Positions 42,212-52,385 of a DNA stretch of 64,000 nucleotides are shown here, in pieces. Source of the stretch: Chitinophagales bacterium (GTDB taxonomy: Bacteria; Bacteroidota; Bacteroidia; Chitinophagales; Saprospiraceae); assembly GCA_022360175.1 (NCBI GenBank), contig JAKSDI010000215.1, forward strand, positions 1 through 64,000. The letters are read 5' to 3'. How positions within the stretch are numbered: the stretch's first letter is position 1; each line of letters opens with the position of its first letter. A model generated the notes under the pieces. It had not been told where the DNA came from and made no database searches. It saw only the letters and a program-made list of their open reading frames with translations. Made by a program: the position numbers and the translations under genes.

Positions 42212-43177
42212 CTAAAAAATCGCTTCTTCCAATAAGTAATTTGTCACATAATCTTCTATTCCATCTTCCAGTGAATAGAAAGCTGCAGTATAGCCTGCAT
42301 TTCGCAGCTTATTCATATTGGCTTCTGTGAAATATTGATAAGTATCTCTGATATCTTCAGGTGTATCAATAAAGCTAATATTTGGCTCCAGGTTCATTGC
42401 CTTGAAGGTATTACTAGCCAGGTCCCAGAAAGAGCGAGCTTTCCCTGTTCCTAAGTTATAAAGGCCATTTTCGGGGCTGTCACTATACAACCAGTACAAG
42501 ATATCTATTACATCCTTCACGTATACGAAATCCCGGCTTTGCTGGCCATTTTCATAATCTTCCCGATGAGAGCGGAAAAGCTTCATTCCCCCCGTAGACT
42601 TGATTTGACGTACAGTATGGAAAATTACAGAAGCCATCCTTCCTTTATGATATTCATTAGGGCCATATACATTAAAAAACTTTAGTCCATACCAATGTGG
42701 TGGCTGCTGTGATTGCTGTAAAGCCCAAATGTCAAAATCGTTTTTCGATTTCCCGTAAGGGTTTAACGGGGCTAGCTGTTCTAAAACATCATGATCATCA
42801 TTATATCCCTGCTCTCCCAGGCCATAGGTAGCTGCACTTGAGGCATAGATAAAGGGAATTTGATGTGTAGCACATATATTCCACAAGGCTTTGGTATAAT
42901 CCAGGTTTAATACCTGAAAAATAGCCCAGTCTTTTTCCGTTGTATCGGTGCGTGCTCCCATGTGGAACACCGCTTCTACCTGAGCAGAGTGATCATTAAA
43001 CCAATTAATAAACTCATCCCGATGAATTCGCTTTTCAATAGCTTTTCCTTCAAGATTTTTGTTCTTATCAGCTCTGCTGAAGTCATCTACTACTACTATT
43101 TGTTGCTTTCCTTCCTGCAACAGTTTGGCTACCATACAACTACCAATAAAGCCAGCCGCTCCGGTTACTACGATCAT
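42212..43177 (-). CDS. hldD: ADP-L-glycero-D-manno-heptose 6-epimerase
   Basis: A 321-residue extended SDR enzyme. Residues 1-12 hold the NAD(P)-binding GAAGFIGSCM, and MGARTDTTEKD with SSAATYG and the Y-x3-K pair (NPYGKSK) form the active site. FFNVYGPNEYHKGRMASV is diagnostic for HldD/RfaD. It makes the L,D-heptose precursor of the LPS inner core, which fits the lipid A genes 5 kb away. It follows gcvP by about 250 bp on the same strand, with a terminator-like hairpin between, so it is probably transcribed separately. Confidence 0.92.
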   Translation of the reverse strand: MIVVTGAAGFIGSCMVAKLLQEGKQQIVVVDDFSRADKNKNLEGKAIEKRIHRDEFINWFNDHSAQVEAVFHMGARTDTTEKDWAIFQVLNLDYTKALWNICATHQIPFIYASSAATYGLGEQGYNDDHDVLEQLAPLNPYGKSKNDFDIWALQQSQQPPHWYGLKFFNVYGPNEYHKGRMASVIFHTVRQIKSTGGMKLFRSHREDYENGQQSRDFVYVKDVIDILYWLYSDSPENGLYNLGTGKARSFWDLASNTFKAMNLEPNISFIDTPEDIRDTYQYFTEANMNKLRNAGYTAAFYSLEDGIEDYVTNYLLEEAIF

Positions 43178-43195
43178 AATATCTTAAGTATTAAA

Positions 43196-43233
43196 ACATA
43201 AGTGATACCGTTTTATACCAGTACCACTTATGT
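43196..43233 (-). terminator. Terminator-like hairpin between gcvP and hldD
   Basis: ACATAAGTG (43196-43204) pairs with CACTTATGT (43225-43233); on the minus strand TTTTAA follows the stem. It lies 200 bp after the gcvP stop and 18 bp before the hldD ATG, so a role in the hldD leader is also possible. Confidence 0.5.
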
Positions 43234-43431
43234 TAAAAGTTTAACAACATGAATCTCCTCTGTATGAGATAGAAAGATGGTAGAGAATAGGCTTATGCCA
43301 TCTTTTGATTTTGTCCTCAAATTTCACAGAGCCTGCAAATATATAATTCGTGTGTTTTGTGATATTCGTGGACCATCCTTTACATCGACCAGATGGATTC
43401 TAGTGTTCTGTTAAACCATCATATTATATGT

Positions 43432-46311
43432 TTATTCTTCCATTTCATAAGCCTCCATTGGTGGGCAAGTGCACACCAAATGGCGATCTCCATAAGCATT
43501 ATCTACACGGCCTACAGAAACCCAGAATTTATGCCCATGCTTTAAATGAGGAAGTGGATATAAGGCCTTTTCCCTCGAGTAAGGGAATGACCAATCATCA
43601 CTTGTTCCTAGATTTAAAGGATGCGGAGCATTTGATAAGACGTTATTGTTCACATCTGCCTCGCCAGCTGCTATTTCATCTATTTCTCTACGGATAGCCA
43701 GCATAGCATCACAGAAACGGTCTAATTCATCTTTACTTTCGCTCTCTGTTGGTTCGATCATTACTGTACCAGGAACTGGCCACGATAAGGTTGGCGCATG
43801 GAAACCGTAATCAACCAAACGCTTCGCTACATCTTCTGCACTAGCTACCGATTTAAACGGACGCAAATCCACGATTAATTCATGAGCAGAATGACCGTGT
43901 TTCCCACCAAAGAGTACATCATAAGAACCCTCCAGTCTCGCTCTAATATAATTAGCGTTTAAGATGGCATAACGAGAAGCATCTTTTACTCCTTTTACTC
44001 CCAGCATCTTGATGTATGCATAAGATATGAGTAGGATGCTGGCACTTCCCCATGGTGCTGCTGAAACAGCAGTAATACCATTTTCACCTCCAGTTTCTAT
44101 AAGAGCATGCTTAGGCAAGAAAGGCTTTAAACTTTCATTCACACAAATAGGGCCTACACCAGGGCCTCCACCTCCATGAGGAATAGCGAAGGTTTTATGC
44201 AAGTTCAGGTGGCATACGTCAGCATTAATAATGCCAGGGCTAGTGAGGCCTACCTGAGCATTCATATTAGCACCATCCATATATACTTTTCCTCCATGCT
44301 GGTGGATCAGTTCACAGATTTCCTTGATGCCGGTCTCAAATACACCATGGGTAGATGGATAAGTGACCATAAGAGCAGCTAACTGATCGCTATATTTTTC
44401 CGTCTTGGCTTTAAGGTCTTCCCAATCAATATCGCCCTGATCATCACATTTTACGACAACTACCTTCATTCCTGCCATTACCGCACTTGCAGGATTAGTC
44501 CCGTGTGCTGAATCCGGAATTAAAGCAACATTACGATGGTGATCTCCATTGGACTCATGGTATGCTCTGATAACCATTAAACCTGCATACTCTCCCTGAG
44601 CACCAGAATTAGGTTGTAAAGAACATGCAGCAAAGCCGGTAATTTCACTCAGCCATGCTTCCAGTTCCTGAAAAATCTGAGCATATCCCTGTGCCTGATC
44701 TACAGGTACAAAAGGGTGTATACTGGAAAATTCAGGCCAACTCACAGGCCTTAATTCTGTAGCGGCGTTCAATTTCATTGTACAACTGCCCAGTGGAATC
44801 ATTGAATGGACTAGCGAGAGGTCTTTATTTTCTAAAGACTTCATATAGCGCATCATCTTGGTCTCTGTATGAAACTGATTAAACACCTCATGTTCCAGAT
44901 ATGCTGATGAGCGTTTCAATCCTTCAGGTATATTCAGTCCAGCAGGAATAGATGGCAAGTCTGCAGCAGCAACTCCTTTTACCTCTGCAAATATGCTGAT
45001 GATTTGCTTTAATTCATCTGTTGTGGTAGCCTCATCCAGGCTGATCTGAACACTCCCGTCAGTATAGTAGAAATTGACTTCCTGGCGCTCTGCTGCCATG
45101 CGAATAGCATCTCTTGTCTTACCATCTACAGGGAAACAAAGGGTGTCAAAATAATGGCTATTTTGCTGACCATATCCCAAACTTTGTAATGCTTTATCCA
45201 GCATTTGAGCATAGGTATGGATACGCTCAGCAATATCTTTTACTCCTTGAGGACCATGATATACGGTGTACATTCCTGCCATCACTGCCAGTAGTGCTTG
45301 AGCCGTACAAATATTAGAAGTTGCTTTTTCTCTGCGAATATGTTGCTCACGTGTTTGCAGTGCCATACGGTAAGCCTTGTTACCATAGCGATCTACAGAC
45401 ACCCCAATGATACGTCCCGGTATCTGGCGCTTAAAGTCTTCTTTAGTAGCAAAGTAGGCTGCATGTGGCCCACCATATCCCATTGGCACTCCCAATCGCT
45501 GAGTATTCCCTACTACAGCATCTGCGCCCCATTCTCCTGGAGGAGTTAGAAGAGCCAGGCTCAATATATCTGCTGCTACAGTAAGATATATCTTCGATGA
45601 ATTTGCTTGTTCTGCTAATGCACGATAATCATCTACGCTACCTTCTGCGTCGGGATATTGCAATAATACACCAAAGGTTTTTTCAGTAAATTTAAACGAA
45701 CGCCAGTCGCCCACAACAACCTCTATACCTAGTGGTTTGGCACGAGTCATTAACACATCTATTGTTTGAGGCAACACCTTGTCAGAAACTAAAAATTCAT
45801 TGATTGCCTCTCCTTTATTGCGCTTATTTTTAAGGCCATAAAACATGCCCATTGCTTCAGCAGCAGCTGTACCTTCATCCAAAAGAGATGCATTGGCAAT
45901 TGACAAGCCTGTTAAATCGCTTACCATTGTCTGGAAATTCAACAAAGCCTCCAAACGCCCTTGAGAAATTTCTGCCTGATAAGGTGTATACTGCGTATAC
46001 CAACCTGGATTTTCAAAGATATTGCGCAAAATCACTGAAGGGGTAATTGTATTATAATACCCCATCCCAATGAAAGAACGAAATACCTTATTCTTGGCTG
46101 CAATTGTTTTTAGAGATTGTAGGTAATCAAATTCGGTTTGTGCTTCCGGCAGATTAAGTGGTTGATCCATGCGAATATCCTGAGGTACCGTCTCATCTAT
46201 TAATTGATCAAGGGACGATACACCAATTACATTCAACATGTCTTGTAAATCGGAACTGGAAATTCCAATATGTCGATTAGAAAATCGATCAAAAGAAACT
46301 GATTTGTTCAT
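43432..46311 (-). CDS. gcvP: Glycine dehydrogenase (decarboxylating), single-chain P-protein
   Basis: The 959-residue enzyme is the full-length fused form of the glycine cleavage P-protein. It decarboxylates glycine on PLP and passes aminomethyl to the H-protein. Marks include [14 protein letters not shown] near the N-terminus, [14 protein letters not shown], and the PLP-lysine in [16 protein letters not shown] followed by [11 protein letters not shown] start at 46311 ([16 protein letters not shown]) rather than 46326. gcvT and gcvH are not in the window. A 66-bp dyad lies upstream. No glycine riboswitch was recognisable. Confidence 0.95.
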   Translation of the reverse strand: MNKSVSFDRFSNRHIGISSSDLQDMLNVIGVSSLDQLIDETVPQDIRMDQPLNLPEAQTEFDYLQSLKTIAAKNKVFRSFIGMGYYNTITPSVILRNIFENPGWYTQYTPYQAEISQGRLEALLNFQTMVSDLTGLSIANASLLDEGTAAAEAMGMFYGLKNKRNKGEAINEFLVSDKVLPQTIDVLMTRAKPLGIEVVVGDWRSFKFTEKTFGVLLQYPDAEGSVDDYRALAEQANSSKIYLTVAADILSLALLTPPGEWGADAVVGNTQRLGVPMGYGGPHAAYFATKEDFKRQIPGRIIGVSVDRYGNKAYRMALQTREQHIRREKATSNICTAQALLAVMAGMYTVYHGPQGVKDIAERIHTYAQMLDKALQSLGYGQQNSHYFDTLCFPVDGKTRDAIRMAAERQEVNFYYTDGSVQISLDEATTTDELKQIISIFAEVKGVAAADLPSIPAGLNIPEGLKRSSAYLEHEVFNQFHTETKMMRYMKSLENKDLSLVHSMIPLGSCTMKLNAATELRPVSWPEFSSIHPFVPVDQAQGYAQIFQELEAWLSEITGFAACSLQPNSGAQGEYAGLMVIRAYHESNGDHHRNVALIPDSAHGTNPASAVMAGMKVVVVKCDDQGDIDWEDLKAKTEKYSDQLAALMVTYPSTHGVFETGIKEICELIHQHGGKVYMDGANMNAQVGLTSPGIINADVCHLNLHKTFAIPHGGGGPGVGPICVNESLKPFLPKHALIETGGENGITAVSAAPWGSASILLISYAYIKMLGVKGVKDASRYAILNANYIRARLEGSYDVLFGGKHGHSAHELIVDLRPFKSVASAEDVAKRLVDYGFHAPTLSWPVPGTVMIEPTESESKDELDRFCDAMLAIRREIDEIAAGEADVNNNVLSNAPHPLNLGTSDDWSFPYSREKALYPLPHLKHGHKFWVSVGRVDNAYGDRHLVCTCPPMEAYEMEE

Positions 46312-46390
46312 TGCTGCTACCTTCAAATTTGGTTAAGGAAGAAGAAGTTGCTAGGCAATGAACACAATCACTGCCTATCTTTTAGTACTA

Positions 46391-46456
46391 ATCAAAAAAT
46401 AACCTTATCATCTTCCCTGCAGATCTGCTGGGTGGACAATAAAGCTATTTTTTGAT
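46391..46456. promoter_or_regulatory. 66-bp dyad between thiolase and gcvP
   Basis: Outer arms ATCAAAAAATA (46391-46401) and TATTTTTTGAT (46446-46456) are perfect 11-bp partners. At exactly the same centre lies GCAGATCTGC with CCC/GGG flanks (46415-46432). The 13-bp stretches between are about half complementary. It may be a terminator for the thiolase gene or a regulatory site for gcvP. Confidence 0.4.
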
Positions 46457-46543
46457 CAATTCTTATCTACAAAACTACAGCTTAATTTGGGAATTTTGGC
46501 TACTAACAGTCAAGCCCCAACAAAGTTGTATAAAATGCCGTTT

Positions 46544-47722
46544 CTAAACTCGCTCAATGATAATAGCAGAAGCACCTCCTCCACCATTACATAAAGTAGC
46601 CATTCCATAACGGCCTTCGCGCTGATGCAAAACATTATTCAGTGTAGTAACGATTCTTGCACCACTAGCTCCCAGAGGATGCCCGATAGAAACGGCACCT
46701 CCATGCACATTTACTTTTTCTTCTGGTACATTTAATTCCTTGATGAAAGCCATTGGTACAACGGCAAAAGCTTCATTTACTTCTAAATAGTCAATATCTT
46801 CCATCTTCAAGCCTGCTCTTTCCAATGCCTTAGGCGCAGCAAGAGTTGGAGCAGTAGTAAACCATTCTGGTTCGTGAGCTGCATCCGCAAAAGAAACGAT
46901 TTTTGCAATAGGCTTAAGGCCAAGCGTTTCCATTTTTTCTTTGCTTACCAAAACCAATGCAGAAGCACCATCATTAATAGTAGAAGCATTAGCTGCTGTT
47001 ACGGTACCTTCCTTTGTAAAGGCCGGGCGTAGTGCAGGTATTTTTTCAAACTTTACTCGCTTATACTCTTCATCTTCTGTTACTACAATTGGATCACCTT
47101 TACGCTGAGGTACACTCACGGGTACTATTTCTTCTTTAAACCAACCTTGCTCAGTAGCTTTAGCAGCTAGTTTGTAAGATCGGATAGCATAAGCATCCTG
47201 TTCTTCACGGCTTATTTCATACTTAGTAGCAGTACTATCGGCACATACTCCCATCGCCATTTGTCCATAAGCATCTGTCAGGCCATCTTTAGCAAGGCCA
47301 TCCACCAATTCTCCATTACCGTATTTGTGCCCCCAGCGAGCCTTAGGGATATAGTAAGGAATATTAGACATGCTCTCCATTCCACCTGCAACAATAACAT
47401 CACTTTGTCCCAGCATAATGCTCTGTGCACCAAACATGATAGATTTCATTCCTGATGAACAAACTTTATTGACGGTAGTACAAGGGACGTTTTGACCAAT
47501 ACCAGCTCCTAAAGCAGCTTGTCTAGCTGGTGCTTGTCCCAAATTAGCAGAACAAACATTTCCCATAAAAACTTCTTCTACCTCACTAGCATCTACTCCT
47601 GCTTTTTCCAACGCTCCTTTTATAGCTGTACTTCCCAATTGAGTGGCTGATAAGCTTGATAAAGCTCCACCAAAGCTTCCAAGAGGAGTACGAACGGCTG
47701 AAACGATATATACTTCTTTCAT
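46544..47722 (-). CDS. Acetyl-CoA C-acetyltransferase (thiolase II family)
   Basis: The 392-residue enzyme has all thiolase marks: the nucleophile Cys in VCSSGMKS (about residue 87), the His of GHPLGASGARI, and the second Cys in CNGGGGASAI near the C-terminus. Starting at 47722 gives MKEVYIVSAVRTPLGSFGG, the standard N-terminus. It condenses two acetyl-CoA or cleaves beta-ketoacyl-CoA. A PhaB-like reductase lies 15 kb away, but there is no local operon for fatty-acid or PHA metabolism. It is separated from gcvP by a palindromic region and appears to be a single-gene unit. Confidence 0.93.
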   Translation of the reverse strand: MKEVYIVSAVRTPLGSFGGALSSLSATQLGSTAIKGALEKAGVDASEVEEVFMGNVCSANLGQAPARQAALGAGIGQNVPCTTVNKVCSSGMKSIMFGAQSIMLGQSDVIVAGGMESMSNIPYYIPKARWGHKYGNGELVDGLAKDGLTDAYGQMAMGVCADSTATKYEISREEQDAYAIRSYKLAAKATEQGWFKEEIVPVSVPQRKGDPIVVTEDEEYKRVKFEKIPALRPAFTKEGTVTAANASTINDGASALVLVSKEKMETLGLKPIAKIVSFADAAHEPEWFTTAPTLAAPKALERAGLKMEDIDYLEVNEAFAVVPMAFIKELNVPEEKVNVHGGAVSIGHPLGASGARIVTTLNNVLHQREGRYGMATLCNGGGGASAIIIERV

Positions 47723-47796
47723 AATTTGGTTAAATTGATTAGGCAATTTATAGTATCAGGATATATTTTCATTATGATATCCTACTATTTTGCCAC

Positions 47797-47834
47797 AAAA
47801 AAAAGGCTTCTCTCTGATTATACAAAAAGAAGCC
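47797..47834 (-). terminator. Intrinsic terminator after the lysyl-oxidase-like gene
   Basis: On the minus strand GGCTTCT pairs with AGAAGCC and is followed by a run of eight T. It begins 26 bp past the stop codon of the gene at 47860. Confidence 0.82.
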
Positions 47835-47859
47835 CCATTAGTTTTTTTAGTAAAGTCTA

Positions 47860-50253
47860 TTATCTGTTAATCACCATTTTCCCTGTAGCGAAACCTGCAT
47901 CGCCAGTCAATCGATACCAGTACATCCCCGATGCTAACTGGCTTCCATCAATAATTACTTCATTTTCTCTAATATTGAAGTAAGACTGTACTACTTTACC
48001 ATCTACTGTCAGCACTTCTAATCTAAATTCTTCCTGATTTGGGTTACTGAAGTTGAGTCGAGTAGACTGATCAAATGGATTTGGAAATAGGCGGCATTGT
48101 AATTGATGATCTATTGCAACTGTACTATTTGGTAAATATTCTACACAACCATCTACTATTTGATTGATTGTTTGCTCATGATTTTGATTCACAACATCTA
48201 TGATTTCAGATATACAAACCAAATTATCTGTCATGCTTGCAAAGTGTACTCTACAAAGGGGGCGCATTTCACTTGCTTTAAAAATCATAGAATCCTGATA
48301 GGAGATACCAATCACTTGTCCATTCATACCTAGAGGTTCAATTGGATATTCCTCTTCCGGTATCAAGTTGTCTATGCTAGTGATCACCACTCCGTCTATT
48401 ATGAATTGATAGGCATTAACTCGGGTAGTTGGGTTAAAGATTCCGATATCAATATAGTTTTCATCGAAATTGGCATCTATAATACTGAAGGTAACGGTAT
48501 CTGTTGTGTTGAGTACACCTCCCGGGAAATTACAATGATCGTGTGCGCCTGAGCCTTCGTGCGGATGGCTTACACCAAAGTTGACGCAACTAGCCAATAA
48601 GGCGGCATCATAAACCGTAATCTCTTCATCTGCATTCAAATCATTACAAGGGGTAGCTGATATATCTTCACCAAGTATATTGGTTACATAATTTTGTGCA
48701 TCAATCATCTCCTGTGCACCATTTTCATCCAAATCACCACGAATAGTAATACCTCCACATTCGCCAGTACAATCTATTTGAGTATCACCATATAACTCTC
48801 CGGCACAATCTACATAGGGATCGCAATCATCATCCAGGCTCATTTGTAATTCACCAGAGGTGCGGTCCAATATTATGCAGACCTGTGCCCAGTTGTTAAG
48901 AGAATCTCGTTCTACTCTTCCCAACTTATCGGGTGCAAAATCCCAGTTTACACGGGTCACGAAGACATAGCGCCCATCAGGCACATCTGTCACATCAATC
49001 CATTGGCATTCCAGGCCAGAGCTATAGGTATCATGACATCCTGCAGTGATCCCCATATTGCTACATCCATATTGAGGACTACCTGTAGTACATCCCAAAT
49101 CTATCACGCAGAATCCATTTTTGAAACCGATAGGTATTTCTTCTCCTTCCTCTGAAAATAAAACATACTCAGCATATCCATCATAGTGGAAATGATTGTG
49201 GCAATTATCCCAGGTAAATTGGGAATTGTCAGTATCTGGTTCACCTATGTAATAATCCAGCTCGCCAATATTTGCAATTCGGGTAGTAAAACGGATGATA
49301 TCTCGCTGTCCATAACCATGCAAACAACCTTCTTCTATGAGGCATGGATCTGTTGAATTGATAGAAGTCAGGTAAATAGAAGATTCTAATATATCCTGAA
49401 GAATAGTAAGGTCTGGCATATCCGGACAATCAGGATCACCTAAAGGCAGGCAAGAGCCATCATCTATAGTTGCTAATGGATTATAATTACAGGAGTTAGG
49501 ATCGGTACAACCTTCTACTGGTCCCAGGTATATAATCTCCCAATCAATAGAATCAGGACAAGCATCTAAATTATCTCCTATTCTTATATAGTAAGGTACG
49601 CCTACATCAAAAAAGGACTCTACAACAGCCTGAGGAGCACAATCGCTCTCGTCATCATTGAAGAAAATAGTACTTTGGTTATCTTCAGCTATCGTAATCC
49701 CCTCACAGGTATCATAAATCCAGATTTTGGTATCGCATTCACTTAGTCCGCAAGTCGTAATGAGATAAGTACCTACAGAATCAGGTGTAAACACATACCA
49801 TGTATCATCATAGGGTGCAGTGTATTGCCCTTCGCCAACAGTTATTGCGCTTTCGCATGTTTGCCCTGGCTCACAATTAAAGTAAGTCGTAGTGGAAAAA
49901 TTGAAATTGTTTCCTCCTGAAGCTATTGTATCTCCTTCCAAAATCAAATTATAATATCCAGGCAGGTAAATGCCATCTCCATAGGAGTCTTGCAAAGTAA
50001 AATTAAGACAAGTGGAATCCGGCACACATACCTGGGTTTGGTATAAGGTATGCTGGGCATAGGTGTTAAAACCAACTTCTTCAATCACATTTCCTGCCGC
50101 ATCCGTTACTGACCAGGCTGTTTCAGCAGGGTATTGATCTGTAAGAATTTCAACAATTAAGGATAATTGTCCATCCGGACAGGGAGGTTGAGCGCCTACC
50201 ATTGAGTAGCACAAAAAGCTCATTAAAACTAGTAGATAGTATCTGTTCTTCAT
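47860..50253 (-). CDS. T9SS-secreted lysyl-oxidase-family protein with dockerin-like repeats
   Basis: A 797-residue secreted protein. After a signal peptide (about 1-21) come two beta-type domains and the EGCTDPNSCNYNP module (about 250-270) common in Bacteroidota surface proteins. Residues about 290-480 match lysyl oxidase: the copper site C351-H-N-H354-F-H356, the quinone-cofactor Lys in GFKNGFC, and GCHDTYSSGLECQWIDVTDV with the Tyr and disulfide cysteines. About 500-560 holds two Ca-binding dockerin-like loops (GDLDENGAQE, NDLNADEEIT), then a cohesin-like domain and the T9SS domain (LFPNPFDQ...LASGMYWYRL). It should oxidise lysine side chains extracellularly, but the substrate is unknown. 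Confidence 0.85.
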   Translation of the reverse strand: MKNRYYLLVLMSFLCYSMVGAQPPCPDGQLSLIVEILTDQYPAETAWSVTDAAGNVIEEVGFNTYAQHTLYQTQVCVPDSTCLNFTLQDSYGDGIYLPGYYNLILEGDTIASGGNNFNFSTTTYFNCEPGQTCESAITVGEGQYTAPYDDTWYVFTPDSVGTYLITTCGLSECDTKIWIYDTCEGITIAEDNQSTIFFNDDESDCAPQAVVESFFDVGVPYYIRIGDNLDACPDSIDWEIIYLGPVEGCTDPNSCNYNPLATIDDGSCLPLGDPDCPDMPDLTILQDILESSIYLTSINSTDPCLIEEGCLHGYGQRDIIRFTTRIANIGELDYYIGEPDTDNSQFTWDNCHNHFHYDGYAEYVLFSEEGEEIPIGFKNGFCVIDLGCTTGSPQYGCSNMGITAGCHDTYSSGLECQWIDVTDVPDGRYVFVTRVNWDFAPDKLGRVERDSLNNWAQVCIILDRTSGELQMSLDDDCDPYVDCAGELYGDTQIDCTGECGGITIRGDLDENGAQEMIDAQNYVTNILGEDISATPCNDLNADEEITVYDAALLASCVNFGVSHPHEGSGAHDHCNFPGGVLNTTDTVTFSIIDANFDENYIDIGIFNPTTRVNAYQFIIDGVVITSIDNLIPEEEYPIEPLGMNGQVIGISYQDSMIFKASEMRPLCRVHFASMTDNLVCISEIIDVVNQNHEQTINQIVDGCVEYLPNSTVAIDHQLQCRLFPNPFDQSTRLNFSNPNQEEFRLEVLTVDGKVVQSYFNIRENEVIIDGSQLASGMYWYRLTGDAGFATGKMVINR

Positions 50254-50409
50254 TTATAACTGGGTATTTTCCATAAATGTAGGAAATTCCTCAAAAGCTA
50301 TTTTATTCTATTTTCGCTTACAATTTGACAAAATTTCATTTTTTTAAATTTGGAACCTACTGTACATCAGTCGATTACTTTTTTTATGTAAAATAATTGT
50401 TAAGCTGGC

Positions 50410-50440
50410 TTGCTTTCTAAATATATTCCGCATATATTTG
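50410..50440 (+). promoter_or_regulatory. Promoter of the initiator tRNA gene
   Basis: TTGC (50410-50413), exactly 19 bases, then TATATTTG (50433-50440) match the Bacteroidota consensus TTTG-N19-TANNTTTG in all but one base. The expected start is near 50447, about 55 nt before the mature tRNA. Confidence 0.75.
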
Positions 50441-50500
50441 CAATCCCATTTACGGACGGGGTTATTGATTTAAATGAAAATCAATTGTTCGTATTAACAT

Positions 50501-50573
<73 letters not shown>

Positions 50574-50580
50574 CTAAGTA

Positions 50581-50618
50581 AAAGCGTATCAGGTGACAAT
50601 CTGATGCGCTTTTTTTGT
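50581..50618 (+). terminator. Intrinsic terminator of the tRNA gene
   Basis: AAAGCGTATCAG pairs with CTGATGCGCTTT around a short loop with one mismatch, and a run of seven T follows. It starts 8 bp after the tRNA end. Confidence 0.82.
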
Positions 50619-50640
50619 TTAAGTTCGTCGCGGAATGTTT

Positions 50641-50831
50641 CCGCGATGCAATATGCTTATCTAGAGCTTCCTATAAGCCAGCTTGTATCTTTTCACTCTT
50701 TTCTCCTTTCAATAAAACATTTTTGCTTAGAACCCACATGCCAGCTGAAAGCTGGTGTATGGGGATGTGTTTGTTGAGGCTTGTGAAAACGGTCGATGGC
50801 TATCCCCCCAACGGAGTTGTGGGGTACGTCA
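50641..50831. repeat. Long imperfect repeat, unit 1
   Basis: The unit begins CCGCGATGCAATATGCTTAT, contains GCCAGCTGAAAGCTGGTGTA (itself an inverted repeat) near 50740 and ends with CAACGGAGTTGTGGGGTACG. All these blocks recur in the same order in unit 2. It has no coding frame of note. It may belong to a dispersed non-coding repeat family. Confidence 0.6.
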
Positions 50832-51086
50832 CCGCGATGCGATATGCTTATCTAGATTTCTTCGTAGGTATGATTTATATCTTTTCGCCCTTTACTTATT
50901 TCGATAATAACATCGTTACAAAATAGAAGGGTGTTTTGAATATGATGCTCCCGCAGATCTCACGGATGGACACAGATTTCCAATAGAACCCACACGCCAG
51001 CTGGAAGCTGGTGTATGGGTGTAGTCGAGGTTTGTGAGAAAAATGGCCGATGGCTATCCCCCAACGGAGTTGTGAGGTACATCACC
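50832..51086. repeat. Long imperfect repeat, unit 2
   Basis: This unit follows unit 1 without a gap and repeats its blocks: CCGCGATGCGATATGCTTAT at the start, GCCAGCTGGAAGCTGGTGTA near 51000 and CAACGGAGTTGTGAGGTACA at the end. An extra ~60 bp lies in the middle. Its last bases cover the argH stop codon (51082-51084), so the repeat reaches into the end of that gene. Confidence 0.6.
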
Positions 51087-52362
51087 AGGCACTAGCCATT
51101 TTTTCTTTAATCTCTTTTAGGCATAAATTTCCAATGCTACCTTCATGGGTATGTTGTACCCTACGCTTTGGTTTAAATTTGCCTTTGAGGATATATTGTC
51201 CTAGTTTTTGGTAAGCATCTCGGAAGGGCATTCCATTCATAACCAGCTTATTGACCTCTTCTACGCTGAAGAGATAATCATACATTTCATCTTCTACCAG
51301 TTCGTCTTTTATGATGATGTGTTGTAACATAAAATTGCAGACTTCCAGGTTCTCTTTAGTAGAAGTGACGGCAGCTATTAGTTGTTCTTTGAGCAGTTGG
51401 AAATCGCGATGATAACCACTGGTCAAATTATTGGTCAGCAGTGTAATATTAGCAGGAAGATTTTGGATATGATTACAACGAGCCCGCATGACCTCAAATA
51501 CATCAGGATTTTGTTTGTGAGGCATAATGCTGGAGCCCGTTGTTAATTCCTTAGGAAAAGCGAGAAAGTTGAAATTTTGGCTCATATACAGGCAAATATC
51601 CATTGCCATTTTAGAGAGGGTACCAGCAAGAGATGCCAGGGCAAAAGCTACTGTTTTTTCCAATTTGCCTCGGCTCATTTGAGCAGCTACTACATTGTAT
51701 TTCATTGTTTCAAAACCCAATAATTGAGTGGTCAGGCTACGGTCTATAGGAAAGGAAGAACCATAACCTGCGGCCGAACCTAGTGGGTTTTGATCACTTA
51801 CCTTATATGCAGCTTTTAACAAAATAACATCATCTATTAAACATTCCGCGTAGGCAGCAAACCACAAGCCAAAAGAAGAAGGCATCGCAACTTGCATATG
51901 AGTATAGCCTGGTAATAATTTATCTTTATGTTGCTCGCTCAATTGTAATAAGGTACCAAATAACGTTTGAATTCCTTCCTTAATAATATCAATTTCAGCT
52001 TTTACAAAAAGATGCAGGTCTACCAATACCTGATCATTACGGGAACGAGCAGTATGGATTTTTTTACCTGTCTCACCTATGCGTTGTACCAACTCATATT
52101 CTATCTTAGAATGTACATCTTCAAAAGCTTCTTCTATAACAAATTGCCCTTGTTCTATTTCCGCTTTGATCTCAGATAAGCCTTTTAAGGTATCCTCCAA
52201 TTCCTGCTTATTCAGAATGCCAATCTTGTGAAGCATATGGGCGTGGGCTTCGTTGCCTTGTACATCGTATTTGGCAAGGTGAAGGTCTAGTTCACGGTCT
52301 TTGCCTACGGTGTATTGTTCTACGATATTGTCGATGGTATATCCTTTATCCCAGAGTTTCAT
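51082..52362 (-). CDS. argH: Argininosuccinate lyase
   Basis: The 426-residue enzyme splits argininosuccinate into arginine and fumarate, the last step of arginine synthesis. The fumarase-superfamily signature is GSSIMPHKQNPD, and HTARSRNDQV and GYTHMQVAMPSS are diagnostic. I chose the ATG at 52362 (MKLWDKG) because the longer frame overlaps argE. Gene order places it last in the arginine operon. Its stop codon lies inside the repeat unit at 50832-51086, so the last few residues may have been changed by that element. Confidence 0.94.
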   Translation of the reverse strand: MKLWDKGYTIDNIVEQYTVGKDRELDLHLAKYDVQGNEAHAHMLHKIGILNKQELEDTLKGLSEIKAEIEQGQFVIEEAFEDVHSKIEYELVQRIGETGKKIHTARSRNDQVLVDLHLFVKAEIDIIKEGIQTLFGTLLQLSEQHKDKLLPGYTHMQVAMPSSFGLWFAAYAECLIDDVILLKAAYKVSDQNPLGSAAGYGSSFPIDRSLTTQLLGFETMKYNVVAAQMSRGKLEKTVAFALASLAGTLSKMAMDICLYMSQNFNFLAFPKELTTGSSIMPHKQNPDVFEVMRARCNHIQNLPANITLLTNNLTSGYHRDFQLLKEQLIAAVTSTKENLEVCNFMLQHIIIKDELVEDEMYDYLFSVEEVNKLVMNGMPFRDAYQKLGQYILKGKFKPKRRVQHTHEGSIGNLCLKEIKEKMASAW

Positions 52363-52385
52363 GTGTATAAAAATTTGAACGCGAA

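Noticed and set aside
46327..46543. Glycine riboswitch upstream of gcvP
   Set aside because: The conserved riboswitch cores were not recognisable. Only the palindromic structure is present.
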